The notes: a model not told the origin generated them from the sequence alone. Positions 50,386 to 61,119 are shown, numbered from the stretch's first letter. The stretch is DNA of 64,000 nucleotides from Nannocystis punicea (GCF_026965555.1 NZ_CP114040.1:6758001-6822000), one strand, 5' to 3'. Translations and numbers: made by a program.

Positions 50386-53300
50386 ATGCCCGAAACCGCC
50401 GAGATGCCCCTGCTCGAGATGTTGCAGGTGCTGTCGCGGACACCGACGAGTGAGCCGCAACTCCGGGCCGTGGTCGCCGTCACGTGTGCGCGTTGGTGTG
50501 TCGTGCGCGGCGAGGACGGCGAGGCCCAACGCCTGCTCGCCCACGCCTTGGAGCTGGTGCCGGACCTGCGGCCGGCGATGCGCCTCCTCTACCGGATCTT
50601 TCTCCGGCGCGGCGACATCCGCAACTCCGTTCGCTACCTCGACCTCGAGATCCGCGCCACTCGCCACCCGCGCGAGGCGGCCGCGCTCTACCGCGAGCGG
50701 GGTCAGCTGGTCGAGACCCACTTCAAGGATCGCGCCGCCGCTTTGCAGTGTTACCAGGCGGCCCTGCGCGCCACGCCGAAGGACCTGGCGGTGCTGCGCT
50801 CGGTCGAGGCCGTCACCCTCGTGCAGGGCAACCTCATGGCGCTGGTCGCCAACCTCGAGGCGCAGCTCGAGGTCCTGCACGACCCGCGGGCCGTCGCCGC
50901 CGTCGCGCGCGACCTCGCCGTGCTCGAGACCCGCCAGGGCGGCGACCTCAACCTCGCCGCCGCGCTGCTGATCGCCGCCGGCGAGGAGCAGCCCGGCAAC
51001 CTCCTTCTTATTCAAGACCTGTTCCGCGTCGCCGAGGCCGCGGGCAACGCCGAGTTGATGCTGCGCGCGCTCGAGGCCGAGGCCGACGCCCGTCCGCCGG
51101 AGCAGCGCGCCGGCCCGCTGGCCCGCGCCAGCCTGGTCCTGCGCGAGGTTCGCGAGCGCGCCGGCGCCGTCTCGCTGCTGCACGCGGCCGCCAAGCTGCA
51201 GCCCGACAACTTCAGCCTGTGGCGCAACCTCGAGGAGCTGGCGATGGCGACCGCCCGCTACGACGTCGCCGTCGAGGCCTGCGCCGGCCAGCTCAAGGCC
51301 ATCGGCGGCTCCGACCCCGGCGCCGAGGCCGAGCTGTTCTACCGCCTCGGCAAGCTGGCGATGATCCGCCTCGACCGCGTGAGCGAGGGCCTCGGCGCCA
51401 TGCGCCGCGCGCTCAAGCTGTTCCCCGGCCACACCCCGGCGCTCGAGGACGCCGGCCGCTACCTGATCGCCAACGAGTCGTGGCACCAGCTGCTCGAGCT
51501 GCTCAAGCTCCAGGTCGCGACCGCGGAGGCCGCCGGCCTCAGCCCCGAGGAGCGCGCCCAGGCCCAGCTGCGCGCCGGCCAGGTGCTCGAGGAGAACCTC
51601 AAGGAGCTCGAGGGCGCCCGCCAGCTCTACGAGGAGGCCGTCGGCTCCTCGCCGACCTACCGCCCCGCGCTCGACCGCCTCGAGCGGGTGCTCCTCCAGC
51701 TCGGCCGCTTCGACGGCCTGCGCGAGCTGTACAACGGCGAGCTGCAGCGCGGCGTCGGCGGTCCGCGGCGGATCTTCCTGCTGTCGATCCTCGCCCGCCT
51801 GCACGAGCGCCAGGGCGATCCGTCGGCCGCGATCAAGTGCCTCGTCGCCCTGCTCAAGGAGTTCCCGGAGCACCTGCCGTCGCTGCAACAGCTGGCGCGC
51901 CTGCTCGCCCGGGCCGGCCGCGCCCGCGAGCTGCTGCAGGTCACCGAGCAGGAGATCAAGCTGACCATCAGCCCGCTGCGGCGCGCCAAGCTGCTGTTCC
52001 GCAGCGCCGAGCTGGCGCTGCAGATGGGCGACACGGGCCACGCCGAGGCCAGCCTGCAGGAGTCGCTCGAGGAGGTCCCCGACCACCCGCCGACGCTCGC
52101 GCTGCTCGAGCGGATCCTCCGCGACCGCGGCGACGACGTCGGCATCATCGACCTGCTGCGCCGCCGCCTGCAGCGCGCCGTCGATCCGGCGCAGCGGCTG
52201 TCGCTGCACCTCGAGATCCTCCACCGCCTGCTCGCGCTCGGCGAGCTGCCGCAGGCGCTCGACGAGGTCGACCTGGTCCTTCAGACCTGGCCCGACCACC
52301 TCTCGCTGCTGCACACCGGCGAGCGGCTGGCCGCCGCGCTCGGGCGCACCGAGGCGCTGCTCGGCTACCTCGCGCGGCACTTCGACCTGTCGCGCGGCCA
52401 GCGGGCCCGGGCCCTGCTCATCTACCGCGCCGCTCTGGTGCGGGCCAGCGATCCCGCCGGGATCTGGGCCGACCCCGGTCAGGCCCAGGAGGCCACCGGC
52501 GAGCTGCGCCGCGCCCTCGCCCAGTGGCCGAGCCTCGGCGGCGGCTGGACCACCTTGCTCGAGCACTGCGCCGCCAACGGCGACGCCGCCGAGCTGCGAG
52601 CGGCCGCCCGCGGCGCTCTGGCCCACGAGCGCGGCCTCGGAAACCGCCAGGCCGCGGCCCTGCTGCTGGCCGAGATGTCCGACTCGCCCGCGCTCGGCGT
52701 GCAGTACCTCGAGGCCGCCGCCGACGCCCGCCCGCGCGACCTCAACACCCAGCTCCGGCTCGCCCGCGCCGCCCGCTTCAGCCGCCGCCCGGACCTCGTG
52801 CGCGCCGGCATGACGGCCGCGCTCGCGATCACCGCCGACGAGTCGGCCGACCTGACCTTCACGCACAGCCTGCGCTACCGGGCCGCCCGCGCCGCCGAGT
52901 CGGCCGGCGACCTCGACGCCGCCGACGCCGGCTACACCGAGATCGTGGCCAAGGACTCGCGCTACGAGCCGGCCCGCCGCGGCCAGGCCCGGATCGTCGC
53001 CCGCCGCAACCTCGCCCCCACGCGCCGCGCCGCCGCCGAGCTCAACACCGCCGCCGCCGGCGAGAAGGACTACGTCGAGCGAGCCGCCCTGCTGTGCGGC
53101 AGCGCCGATCTGTACCTCCGCGCCGGCGACCTCGACGAGGCCCTGTCGCGCCTCAACGCCGCCCTCGTCACCTGGCCCAAGTACCTGCCGGCCCTGCACG
53201 CCAAGGCCTGCTTGATGGAGCAGTGCGGCGCCGCGGCCGACCTCGTCGTCGCCGCCGATCTGCTGGCCCAGCTCGCCCTCCTCGTCGGCGATCCGGCCCA

Positions 53301-55221
53301 CCAGCACGCCCTGTGCGTGCGCGCCGGCCTGCTGGCGGTGCGGGCCCGCGATCCGTCGCGGGCCTGGCGGGCCCTGGCGCGCGCCCTCGAGATCGAGCCC
53401 GCCTCCGATCCGGCCTTCTCCGCGCTGTGGCGGACCCGCGAGCAGCACGGCCGCGAGGGCGCGGTGCCGCTGGTCGGCCCGCTCACCCGCCGCTTCGACG
53501 CCCTCACCGCCGCCCGCACCCTCACCCCCGAGGCCGCCCGCGCGATCGGCCGGGTCGTCGAGGTCAGCGACGGCAACGGCGCCGCCGCGGTCCTGCTCGA
53601 GCGGGCCGTCGGCTCGTTCCCCGAGCACGTCGCCCTGCGCGTCGACCTCGCCCGCCTCTACGCCCGCGCCGGCCGCGGCGCCGAGGCTGTCGGCCAGCTG
53701 CAGGAGGCCCTGCGCCGCGAGACCTCGCCCGAGCTGCGGGCGGTGCTCGAGTTCCTGCTGGCCGACGCGCACGAGCGCAACGGGGCCCCGGACGCCGCCT
53801 TCGAGCACTACCTGGCCGCCAGCCGCGGCGGCTTCCAGTCGTTCGTCGCCTTGCGGGCCGCCGACCGGATCGCCTCCGCGATCGGCACCGTCGATCAGCG
53901 GGTCGAGGTGCTCCAGCGCCTGCTCGAGCTCGGCGACGCCGACGAGCGCGTGCGCAGCCTGCGGGCCCTCGCCGACATCGATCGCCGCGTCCGCGGCCGC
54001 CCCGAGGAGGCCGCCGGCCTGCTCCGCGAGCTGCTGCGCCTGCGCCCGGCCAACACCGACGTCATCCTCGAGCTGCACGCCCTGCTCATCGAGCTCGGCC
54101 GCGCCGACGAGGCCCGCGTCGCCCTGCAGGCCGGCATCGCCGCCCAGCGGGCCCTCCTGCGCGACCGCGGCCTGACGCGGCCGCCGAAGCTCGGCGCCCG
54201 CCCCGAGGCCGAGCTCGTCGACGCCGACCCGATCGTCGGCCTCCTGCGCCTGTTCGACGCCGCCGAGGAGTCGGGCGGCGTCTACGTGTGCGCCGCGGTG
54301 CTCGAGACCGTCGACCCCGACCTCGTCCCGGTCAGCCGGCGCTGCGAGGTCCTGCAGCCGGCGCCGTGGCCATTGCCGACCGCGCCGGACAAGCCGCAGC
54401 CGTTCTTCACCATCGACGACCCCGCCTGCGCCGCCGCCGTGCACCTCTTGCAAGCTGGCGTCAAGTACATGTCCGGAATACCAGGTGCACCGCCGCCGCC
54501 GGTCAACCTGGCGCAGCGCCACAGCTTGCCGGCCGCTAGCTCGGTCGCCGTCGTCACCCGCGCTCTGGCCCGCACCCTCGGCGTCGGCGATCCGCTGCTG
54601 TTCCTCAACCCGAGCGACGACAACGGCGTGGTCGCCCACGTCGGCACCGCGCCGGTGCTGCTCATCGGCCGCAAGATCAACAGCGCTCCGTTCGCCCCCG
54701 CCTCGCGCGAGGCCATCGGCCGGGCCCTGTTCCGCCTGTCGACCGGCGGCGACCACCTCCACCACGGCATGGACGACGTCGGCGTCATGGCGGTCCTGCA
54801 CGGCCTCGCCAGCTGCGCCGGCGTCGAGCTCGACGACATTCACCCGCGCGACGAGAGCGTCTCCGACACGATCATCGAGGGCCTCGCCGGCGCCGGCGTG
54901 GCGGTCGACTTCGGCGACGACGCCGAGGTCCTGGCGCGCAACCTCCAGCAGTTCTCGCAGCCTGTCCTTCGGGACACCTTGCGTCAGGGCGAGGACCGGG
55001 CCGGCGCGATCGCCTGCGGCGATCCGCGCGTGCCGCTGCGCCGCCTCTCTGCCAAGCCCGCCGGGTCCGGCGCGGCCGCGGCCCCCAGCCTCGCTGCCCC
55101 GCGCGCCGCGGCCCTGGTCGCCTACCTCGTGTCCGAGGAGCACCTCGCCCTGCGTCGCGCCCTCGGCTACAACGTCGAGCTCGAGCTCGAGCTGAGCGAC
55201 GTCGAGGAGCTCCCCGCATGA
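50386..55221 (+). CDS. Giant TPR-repeat protein A
   Basis: 1611 residues made mainly of degenerate tetratricopeptide repeats (for example AAALYRERGQLVETHFKDRAAALQCYQAALRATP and ARQLYEEAVGSSPTYRPALDRLERVL). The last 250 residues form a different domain (VAVVTRALARTLGVGDPLLFLNPSDDNGVVAHVGTAPVLLIGRKI) that is echoed at the same place in the next protein. No signal peptide or membrane segment. It is probably a cytoplasmic scaffold. Its stop overlaps the next start as ATGA. It contains in-frame copies of the 14-bp palindrome (54961-54978). Confidence 0.9.
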   Translation: MPETAEMPLLEMLQVLSRTPTSEPQLRAVVAVTCARWCVVRGEDGEAQRLLAHALELVPDLRPAMRLLYRIFLRRGDIRNSVRYLDLEIRATRHPREAAALYRERGQLVETHFKDRAAALQCYQAALRATPKDLAVLRSVEAVTLVQGNLMALVANLEAQLEVLHDPRAVAAVARDLAVLETRQGGDLNLAAALLIAAGEEQPGNLLLIQDLFRVAEAAGNAELMLRALEAEADARPPEQRAGPLARASLVLREVRERAGAVSLLHAAAKLQPDNFSLWRNLEELAMATARYDVAVEACAGQLKAIGGSDPGAEAELFYRLGKLAMIRLDRVSEGLGAMRRALKLFPGHTPALEDAGRYLIANESWHQLLELLKLQVATAEAAGLSPEERAQAQLRAGQVLEENLKELEGARQLYEEAVGSSPTYRPALDRLERVLLQLGRFDGLRELYNGELQRGVGGPRRIFLLSILARLHERQGDPSAAIKCLVALLKEFPEHLPSLQQLARLLARAGRARELLQVTEQEIKLTISPLRRAKLLFRSAELALQMGDTGHAEASLQESLEEVPDHPPTLALLERILRDRGDDVGIIDLLRRRLQRAVDPAQRLSLHLEILHRLLALGELPQALDEVDLVLQTWPDHLSLLHTGERLAAALGRTEALLGYLARHFDLSRGQRARALLIYRAALVRASDPAGIWADPGQAQEATGELRRALAQWPSLGGGWTTLLEHCAANGDAAELRAAARGALAHERGLGNRQAAALLLAEMSDSPALGVQYLEAAADARPRDLNTQLRLARAARFSRRPDLVRAGMTAALAITADESADLTFTHSLRYRAARAAESAGDLDAADAGYTEIVAKDSRYEPARRGQARIVARRNLAPTRRAAAELNTAAAGEKDYVERAALLCGSADLYLRAGDLDEALSRLNAALVTWPKYLPALHAKACLMEQCGAAADLVVAADLLAQLALLVGDPAHQHALCVRAGLLAVRARDPSRAWRALARALEIEPASDPAFSALWRTREQHGREGAVPLVGPLTRRFDALTAARTLTPEAARAIGRVVEVSDGNGAAAVLLERAVGSFPEHVALRVDLARLYARAGRGAEAVGQLQEALRRETSPELRAVLEFLLADAHERNGAPDAAFEHYLAASRGGFQSFVALRAADRIASAIGTVDQRVEVLQRLLELGDADERVRSLRALADIDRRVRGRPEEAAGLLRELLRLRPANTDVILELHALLIELGRADEARVALQAGIAAQRALLRDRGLTRPPKLGARPEAELVDADPIVGLLRLFDAAEESGGVYVCAAVLETVDPDLVPVSRRCEVLQPAPWPLPTAPDKPQPFFTIDDPACAAAVHLLQAGVKYMSGIPGAPPPPVNLAQRHSLPAASSVAVVTRALARTLGVGDPLLFLNPSDDNGVVAHVGTAPVLLIGRKINSAPFAPASREAIGRALFRLSTGGDHLHHGMDDVGVMAVLHGLASCAGVELDDIHPRDESVSDTIIEGLAGAGVAVDFGDDAEVLARNLQQFSQPVLRDTLRQGEDRAGAIACGDPRVPLRRLSAKPAGSGAAAAPSLAAPRAAALVAYLVSEEHLALRRALGYNVELELELSDVEELPA

Positions 55222-58200
55222 CCGCTCCGCGCAAGCCCCTCCCTCTCGACGAGTGCGGCCGCCCGCTCGACCTGGGCGCCGCCCCGGCCGAGCGCGTCAC
55301 CGGCAGCGGCCCGCCGCCGTCGCTGCTCGACCTGCCCGACGCCTTCTGGCCGCTCGACCTGCCGCTGGCCGCCGGCGCCCTGGCCCTGCCGGCGGTCGAC
55401 TGGTGGCTGCTCTCCGACGTCCTGGCCGCCGAGGCCGCGCGCGAGCAGAGCCCCGACCTGCGCGCCGCCCTGACCGGAGAGACAGGTCGAGTCCAGCGCG
55501 AGCGCCTCGGCCTGGTCGAGGGCGACGAGGCGCTCGCGGCCGGCAGCGCCGCCGTGCAGCAGGTCGCCCAGGCGGTGCAGGCCGTCCGGGCCGACCTCGC
55601 GGCCGAGCTGACCGAGCTGTTCCACGAGGCCAGCGACGAGAGCCAGCCGGCGGCCGCCCGCGCCGCCGCGTGGATCGAGCACGGCCAGCGGATCGAGGAC
55701 GCCACCGGCGACGTCGGCCGCGCCTACGCCAGCTACCAGGCCGCGCTGGTGGCCGTGCCCGACCAGCCGATCGCCGTCGCCCTCGCGGTCGACGCCGCGA
55801 TCCTGCTCAAGCGCCACAGCGACGCCCAGCGGCTGCTCTCGGGCAACGTCCGCAAGATCGACCTCGCCACCCTGCGCGCCGCCCGGCGCCTCGACCTCGC
55901 CCACGTCACCGACGACCCGCGCCAGCGCCGGAGCTACCTCGAGCTCGCGCACACCGACGACCCGACCAACGCCACCGCCCTGCGCCGCCTGATCCGCACG
56001 ATCCGCCACGACGGCGGCGGCACCCCCTCCGCGCTGTCGGAGCTGTACCGCCGCCTCGCCGGCCTCGCCGAGGATCCGATCACGGCCGCCACCGCCTTGC
56101 AGCTCGCGGTCGTCGTCCTCGGCAGCGAGCCCGTGCCCGCGCCGCTGCTCGCCGACGTGCGCGCCTGGCTCGATCGCAACGCCGACGAGTCGGCCGCCCA
56201 GGGCCTGCTCGACGCCCTCGCCTACGCCCTCGCCGGCCAGGCGCTCGCGCGCCAGAACGGCAGCGAGCCCGACCCTGACTACCTCGAGATCCTGGCCCGC
56301 CTCGCCCCGCTGCTCGACGACACCCGCGAGCAGGCGATCGTGCGCGAGCAGATCGCCCGCATGCGCTGGCTCGCCACCCCGCTGGCCGCCCGCCAGAGCG
56401 CCATGAGCGACGACGGCACGTCGCGGCGCCTGCAGGAGAGCGGCGACGACGAGTCCGAGCCCGACGCGCTCACCGACGACGAGGCCGCGGCTTACCGCCT
56501 GCTCGTCGTCGACCTCCGGTTCGTGCGCACCCACCTGCCCGAGCAGCGATGGGTCTGGCAGGCGCTGGCCGACATCCTGCGGGCCACCGGCGACATCCCG
56601 GCCCTCGTCTCGCACCTCACCGAGTGGGCCCAGCACCAGCCGCACGGCGCCGAGCGGGCCGCCATCCTCGTGCGCCTCGGCTTCGTCCACGAGGTGCTCG
56701 AGCGCAACCTCCCGCGCGCCGCCGAGGTCTACGAGCTCGCCGTCGCCGAGGACCCGCGCAGCGCCCACTGCCTGCGCGCGCTCGGCAGCGTCTACGAGAA
56801 GATGCGGCGCTGGGCCCAGGCCGCGGCCACCTTGCAGCGGCAGGCGCGGGAGTCCTCCGAGGGCAGCGAGCGGCTCGCCGCGCTGCGCCGGATCGCCGCC
56901 ATCGCCGAGAACGAGCTCCACGACGTCGACCTCGCGATCGCCACCTTGCAGGAGATCGCCCAGCTCGATCAGGACGACGTGCTCGCGCTCTACCAGCTCG
57001 CCGGCCTGTGCCGCACCCACAACCGCACGCCGGTGCTGATCGGCACCCTGCAGCTGCTCGTCGATCGCCTCGAGGAGAACACCGCCCGCACCGCGATCCT
57101 CGTCGAGCTCGGCGAGGCCCAGGAGTTCCACCTCAAGCAGCGGGTCACCGCGCGCGAGGCCTACGAGCGGGCGCTGGCGCTGACGCCCGGCTACACCCCG
57201 GCGCTGCGGGCTCTGGCCCGACTCTACCGCGACAGCGGCGACCTCGACGACCTCTTGCGCCTGCACGAGCCCGAGCTCGACCCGACCAGCGATCCCGCCG
57301 TGCTCGCGCTCAAGGCCGGCCGGATCTGCTTCGAGGAGGTCGGCGACATGGACCGGGCGATCGACTACCTCACCCGCGCCTACCGCCTGAACCCCGACCT
57401 CGTGCCGGCGCGCGAGGCCCTGCTGCAGCTGCTCTCGGCCAACGGCCGGATCCGCGAGGCCTACGACCTCCTGCGCGCCCAGGACCTGCCGCACAGCCCC
57501 GCGCTGCTGGCCGACTACCACTACCGCCTCGGCCTGCTCGCCGAGACCCTCGCGCGCAAGGACGCCAAGCCCGAGTCCGACACCGCCTTCGTCGACGAGG
57601 ATCGGGCCCTGCAGCACTACCGGGCCGCGCTCGCCGTCCAGCCGCTGCACGGCCTCGCCAGCGAGCGGGCGCGCCGGCTGCTGGTCGCCAACCGCGACAT
57701 CGCCAACCTCGTCCGCCTGCTCGAGGATCAGAGCCAGCACCTGAGCGGCCCGGCCAGGGCCGGCGTGCTGGTCCACCTCGCGCGCCTGCACCTCGCCGAG
57801 CGCAACCTCGACGAGGCCCGGCGCACCTACGAGGAGGCGATCGAGCACACGCCCGACGACGCCATCCTCCTGCGCGAGTACAAGAACCTGCTGCGCAAGG
57901 TCGGCGACACCGAGTCGTTGCCCAACCAACGGCTCCGGCTCGCGCGCGTCAGCGAGGACACCCACTACAAGGCCACCTTGCTGGTCGAGTCGGCCGAGGT
58001 CCTGCTGCGCAGCGCCGCCCCGGAGGACCGGGAGTTCGCCGCCAACGCGATCCTCGGCGCCTTGCGCGAGGACCCCGGCAACCCGTACGCGGTGCGCCTG
58101 CTCGAGGGCCTGCTGTCCGACCCGAACAACCCGCTGGCCATGACCGACGCCGTCGGCGCCCGCGCGGTGCGGGCCCAGAGCGACGGCGAGCGGGCCATCT

Positions 58201-60218
58201 TCTACCTCGAGAGCGCCGAGCTGCTCGAACAGGCGGGCGCCGTCAACGAGGCCCAGCGGGCCTACCGCGCCGCGCTGCGGGCCATGCCCTCGCTGGCGCC
58301 GGCCGAGCTCGGCCTCCAGCGCGTCTCCTCGGGCGCCGCGCGCGAGTCGGCCGCGCCCAAGACCAAGGCGGTCAGCGTCCACACCCTCATGGCCGAGGCG
58401 CGTGACGCCGCGGTGCGGGCCGGCAACTCCGGCAAGCCGGCCGACGCCGAGGTCGCGCTCGGCCTGCTCGGCCAGATCCTGGGCCGCGACCCGCACTACC
58501 GCGACGCCATCGGCCTCGCCCGCGCCCTCGCCAGCCAGCTGCCCGAGCCCAAGCCCGCGCTCGACCTCCTGCGCACCGTGTTCGGCCGGATCAGCGACGC
58601 CGGCCTGCGCTACGAGCTCGGCGTCTACCTCGGCGAGCAGAGCACCCGCGACGAAGACGCGCTGGCCTACTTCACCGTCGCCGCCCAGGCCCGGCCCGAC
58701 GGCAAGCAGGCCCTCCGCGGCCTCGTGCGCTGCTACCAGCAGCTCGGCAAGGAGGCCGAGTCGGCGCGCGTCATGGAGCAGCTGCTCGCGCTCTACGACC
58801 CCGCCGATCCCTCGGCCGTCGACCTGCGCCTGATCCTCGCCGGCTACCTCGCGCGCGCCCCCGAGACCCTCGCCCGCGCGCTCGACCACGGCCGGATCGT
58901 CCTCGCCTCGCGCGGCGACGACCCGCGGGCGATCACCCTCATGGCCGGCCTGCTCGAACGGACAGGTCAGCCCGCCGAGGCCGCCGAGCTGCTCGATCGC
59001 CTGTGCGCCCGCGAGCGCGACCCCGACCGCCTCCACGAGCTCTACTTCCGCCGCGCCAGCTTGCTGGCCGAAGTGCCAGGTCGCGAGGCCCAGGCGCTGG
59101 CCGCCGTCGAGCGGGCCGCCGAGCTCGGCCCCGGCAACCGCACCACGATCCTCCTGCTCACGCGCTTGCTCGAGCGGCTCGGCCAGACCGAGCGCGTCTC
59201 CACCTTCCTCGAGCCGATCCGCCTCGCCATGCTCGGCGGCATCGGCCGCGGCGCGCTCAACCCGAGCGACATCCGCCTGCTCGCCGAGGTCGCCAACCGG
59301 CCCAACCCGGGGCTGGCCCAGATGGCGCGGCTCCTCGTCCACGCGCTCGAGCCCGGCGAGTCGACCATGTTGCCCGACGGCTTCATGCGCCCCGCCTCGG
59401 CCCAGGGCCTGCAGGCCGCCTTCGCCACGCCTGCGCTCCGACAGCTCCTGTTCGCGCCGGGCGAGCTGCCCGACATCAACGACCTGCTGACCTGCGTCGA
59501 GACGGCGATGGACCGGATGTTCCCCGAGTTCACCGGCCTCAACAGCGACGAGACCGTGCCGGTGCCGCCGAACGTCGACAGCGGCGCGATCCGGACCCAC
59601 CTGCAGCAGTGGTGTCGCCTGCTCGGCATCGAGGACATGGCGATGCGCGCCACCTCGATCAACAACACCGTCGCCGTCCTCGACGAGGGCGAGGAGCCGA
59701 CCCTGCGGCTGGGCGTCAACTTGTGGCTGCGCGGCGACCCGATCAGCTGGCGCGGCCTCGGGGCGCTGGCGCTGGCGCGCCGGGCTCTCGGCGGCGGCCG
59801 CGTCCGTTCGCTGGTCCCGGTCGAGCTCGACCTGATGATCGCCGCCAGCTTCGAGGTCACGAAGGTCTTCAACGCCATCACCGCCGACCCCGACGCCCGC
59901 CGCCTGCGCGACGTGGCCAACAACCTCGGCAAGAACCTGCCCCGCCGCCAGCGGCGCCCGCTCCTGCGCGTCTGCCAGGCCCTCTCGAGCCACCACTTCG
60001 AGCCGGCCGCCACCGCCCGCGCGACCCTCACCACCGACCTGCGCATGGCCCTGCTGCTGTCTGGCGACGTCGCCGGCTGCCTGTCCGCGGCCTGCCTCCT
60101 CGACGGCTTCGCCAACGGCAACATCAAGCAGCGCATCGTCCTCAGCCGCAACGCCCAGGACCTGTGCGTCTGGATGCTGAGCGACGCCTACCTGGCCCTC
60201 CGCAAGGCCGTCGCCTGA
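55218..60218 (+). CDS. Giant TPR-repeat protein B
   Basis: 1666 residues, a paralogue of the protein encoded just upstream and translationally coupled to it. TPR units run through most of the chain (AAEVYELAVAEDPRSAHCLRALGSVYEKMRRWAQAAATLQRQ; AREAYERALALTPGYTPALRALARLYRDSGDLDDLL). The C-terminal domain (TSINNTVAVLDEGEEPTLRLGVNLWLRGDPISWRGLGALALARRAL) corresponds to the end of protein A. The two may form a hetero-oligomeric scaffold. Palindrome copies occur in frame at 55469-55486 and 58949-58966. No known function. Confidence 0.9.
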   Translation: MTAPRKPLPLDECGRPLDLGAAPAERVTGSGPPPSLLDLPDAFWPLDLPLAAGALALPAVDWWLLSDVLAAEAAREQSPDLRAALTGETGRVQRERLGLVEGDEALAAGSAAVQQVAQAVQAVRADLAAELTELFHEASDESQPAAARAAAWIEHGQRIEDATGDVGRAYASYQAALVAVPDQPIAVALAVDAAILLKRHSDAQRLLSGNVRKIDLATLRAARRLDLAHVTDDPRQRRSYLELAHTDDPTNATALRRLIRTIRHDGGGTPSALSELYRRLAGLAEDPITAATALQLAVVVLGSEPVPAPLLADVRAWLDRNADESAAQGLLDALAYALAGQALARQNGSEPDPDYLEILARLAPLLDDTREQAIVREQIARMRWLATPLAARQSAMSDDGTSRRLQESGDDESEPDALTDDEAAAYRLLVVDLRFVRTHLPEQRWVWQALADILRATGDIPALVSHLTEWAQHQPHGAERAAILVRLGFVHEVLERNLPRAAEVYELAVAEDPRSAHCLRALGSVYEKMRRWAQAAATLQRQARESSEGSERLAALRRIAAIAENELHDVDLAIATLQEIAQLDQDDVLALYQLAGLCRTHNRTPVLIGTLQLLVDRLEENTARTAILVELGEAQEFHLKQRVTAREAYERALALTPGYTPALRALARLYRDSGDLDDLLRLHEPELDPTSDPAVLALKAGRICFEEVGDMDRAIDYLTRAYRLNPDLVPAREALLQLLSANGRIREAYDLLRAQDLPHSPALLADYHYRLGLLAETLARKDAKPESDTAFVDEDRALQHYRAALAVQPLHGLASERARRLLVANRDIANLVRLLEDQSQHLSGPARAGVLVHLARLHLAERNLDEARRTYEEAIEHTPDDAILLREYKNLLRKVGDTESLPNQRLRLARVSEDTHYKATLLVESAEVLLRSAAPEDREFAANAILGALREDPGNPYAVRLLEGLLSDPNNPLAMTDAVGARAVRAQSDGERAIFYLESAELLEQAGAVNEAQRAYRAALRAMPSLAPAELGLQRVSSGAARESAAPKTKAVSVHTLMAEARDAAVRAGNSGKPADAEVALGLLGQILGRDPHYRDAIGLARALASQLPEPKPALDLLRTVFGRISDAGLRYELGVYLGEQSTRDEDALAYFTVAAQARPDGKQALRGLVRCYQQLGKEAESARVMEQLLALYDPADPSAVDLRLILAGYLARAPETLARALDHGRIVLASRGDDPRAITLMAGLLERTGQPAEAAELLDRLCARERDPDRLHELYFRRASLLAEVPGREAQALAAVERAAELGPGNRTTILLLTRLLERLGQTERVSTFLEPIRLAMLGGIGRGALNPSDIRLLAEVANRPNPGLAQMARLLVHALEPGESTMLPDGFMRPASAQGLQAAFATPALRQLLFAPGELPDINDLLTCVETAMDRMFPEFTGLNSDETVPVPPNVDSGAIRTHLQQWCRLLGIEDMAMRATSINNTVAVLDEGEEPTLRLGVNLWLRGDPISWRGLGALALARRALGGGRVRSLVPVELDLMIAASFEVTKVFNAITADPDARRLRDVANNLGKNLPRRQRRPLLRVCQALSSHHFEPAATARATLTTDLRMALLLSGDVAGCLSAACLLDGFANGNIKQRIVLSRNAQDLCVWMLSDAYLALRKAVA

Positions 60219-60238
60219 TCTGGCCAGGTGCGCGGGGA

Positions 60239-60284
60239 CATGTCCGCACGGGCATGTCCCCTCGAGCATGTCTTCCTGGACATC
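60239..60284. repeat. CATG array, four anchors at exact 14-bp period
   Basis: CATG at 60239, 60253 and 60267 and CATC at 60281, with spacers TCCGCACGGG, TCCCCTCGAG and TCTTCCTGGA. It begins 21 bp after the stop of TPR protein B. Confidence 0.85.
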
Positions 60285-60353
60285 CCCGTCAGAACAGCGT
60301 GAGAGCCGCCATCGGCTCCGCGCGACGTTCGAGTGGATCCCGGATCGCCGCAA

Positions 60354-60420
60354 CGAGCGTCGCACGGCGCGAGCGGGTCCCGGATCGATGCGCGGCGAGG
60401 GTCGCGGGGCCGGTGTCCGG
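60354..60420 (+). repeat. Left arm of a 67-bp perfect inverted repeat
   Basis: Its exact reverse complement is at 61382-61448; about seven further bases match with one mismatch. The arms are 961 bp apart. Confidence 0.9.
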
Positions 60421-60504
60421 GGCGCCCGCGTCGCGTGTCCGGCGAGACAGATCATCACGGCGCTTGCGGTGAACTCGGAAGCCCTCTTGTAGCGAGGTAA
60501 CCTT

Positions 60505-60542
60505 CGGCTCCGCCGAGATCCGGGACCCGCTCACGCCTGAAC
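60505..60542 (+). repeat. Arm of a nested 38-bp inverted repeat
   Basis: Its reverse complement, with one mismatch, is at 61202-61239. Both this and the 67-bp repeat contain the core GATC(C/T)CGGGACCCGCTC or its complement, so the core occurs four times in alternating orientation. Confidence 0.85.
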
Positions 60543-60965
60543 CTCAAGCGCGGTGTGCGGCGCGCCGGAGAACGCCACATGTCCGGCGGGACAGATCATT
60601 CCGATCCAGCAGGTGGATCGTCGAGGATGCGGATCTCGTGGACCGGCGAAATGCACGGCGAATGCACATAGTTCTCGCGTCCGGGCGGGGGTGCCGAGAA
60701 ATGGGGGGCCCCACGGATTTGCCCTCACAGCACGCGCGCGTCTGCAACGAGGGCCGCGTCTCGGGGTACCACAGGCTCTCGATCGGCACCCAGCCCACGC
60801 CATCGCGAAAAGTAGCGAGCCGCCCAGGATCCCGCAGGGCGGATGCCGATCTCGCTGCCTGGTCGACGCCGGGTGGGGCCGTAGCGAGATCGGTCCCTTC
60901 GGGTCCTGGGAGTGTCCGTTACAGGCTCCACCTCGAAGCACCTCCCCGTGACGACGAGCGGAGCC

Positions 60966-60983
60966 CCTGTCTTTGGGGACAGG
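60966..60983. repeat. CCTG-N10-CAGG palindrome
   Basis: CCTG-TCTTTGGGGA-CAGG inside the repeat island. Related single units lie at 60434-60451, 60578-60595 and 61109-61126 (CCTG-TCTCATGGGA-CAGG). Confidence 0.65.
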
Positions 60984-61119
60984 TCGCCCGGTGTTCCTCG
61001 CCGCCCAATCGGAAACCTGCTCGCGCGTCGCGCTCCATGTCCAATCAATAGGCCAGAGCTCCACCTCGCCGCTAGCGAACGCACGCGCCCGAAGCGGGTG
61101 GTCTTCCCTGTCTCATGGG

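Noticed and set aside
50341..55143. 1600-codon minus-strand open frame opposite TPR protein A
   Set aside because: Same reasoning: the antisense of a GC-rich repeat gene stays open by chance.
55167..60458. 1763-codon minus-strand open frame opposite TPR protein B
   Set aside because: A shadow frame rich in Gly, Ala, Val and Arg with no family resemblance. The plus-strand TPR repeats and ATGA coupling identify the real gene.
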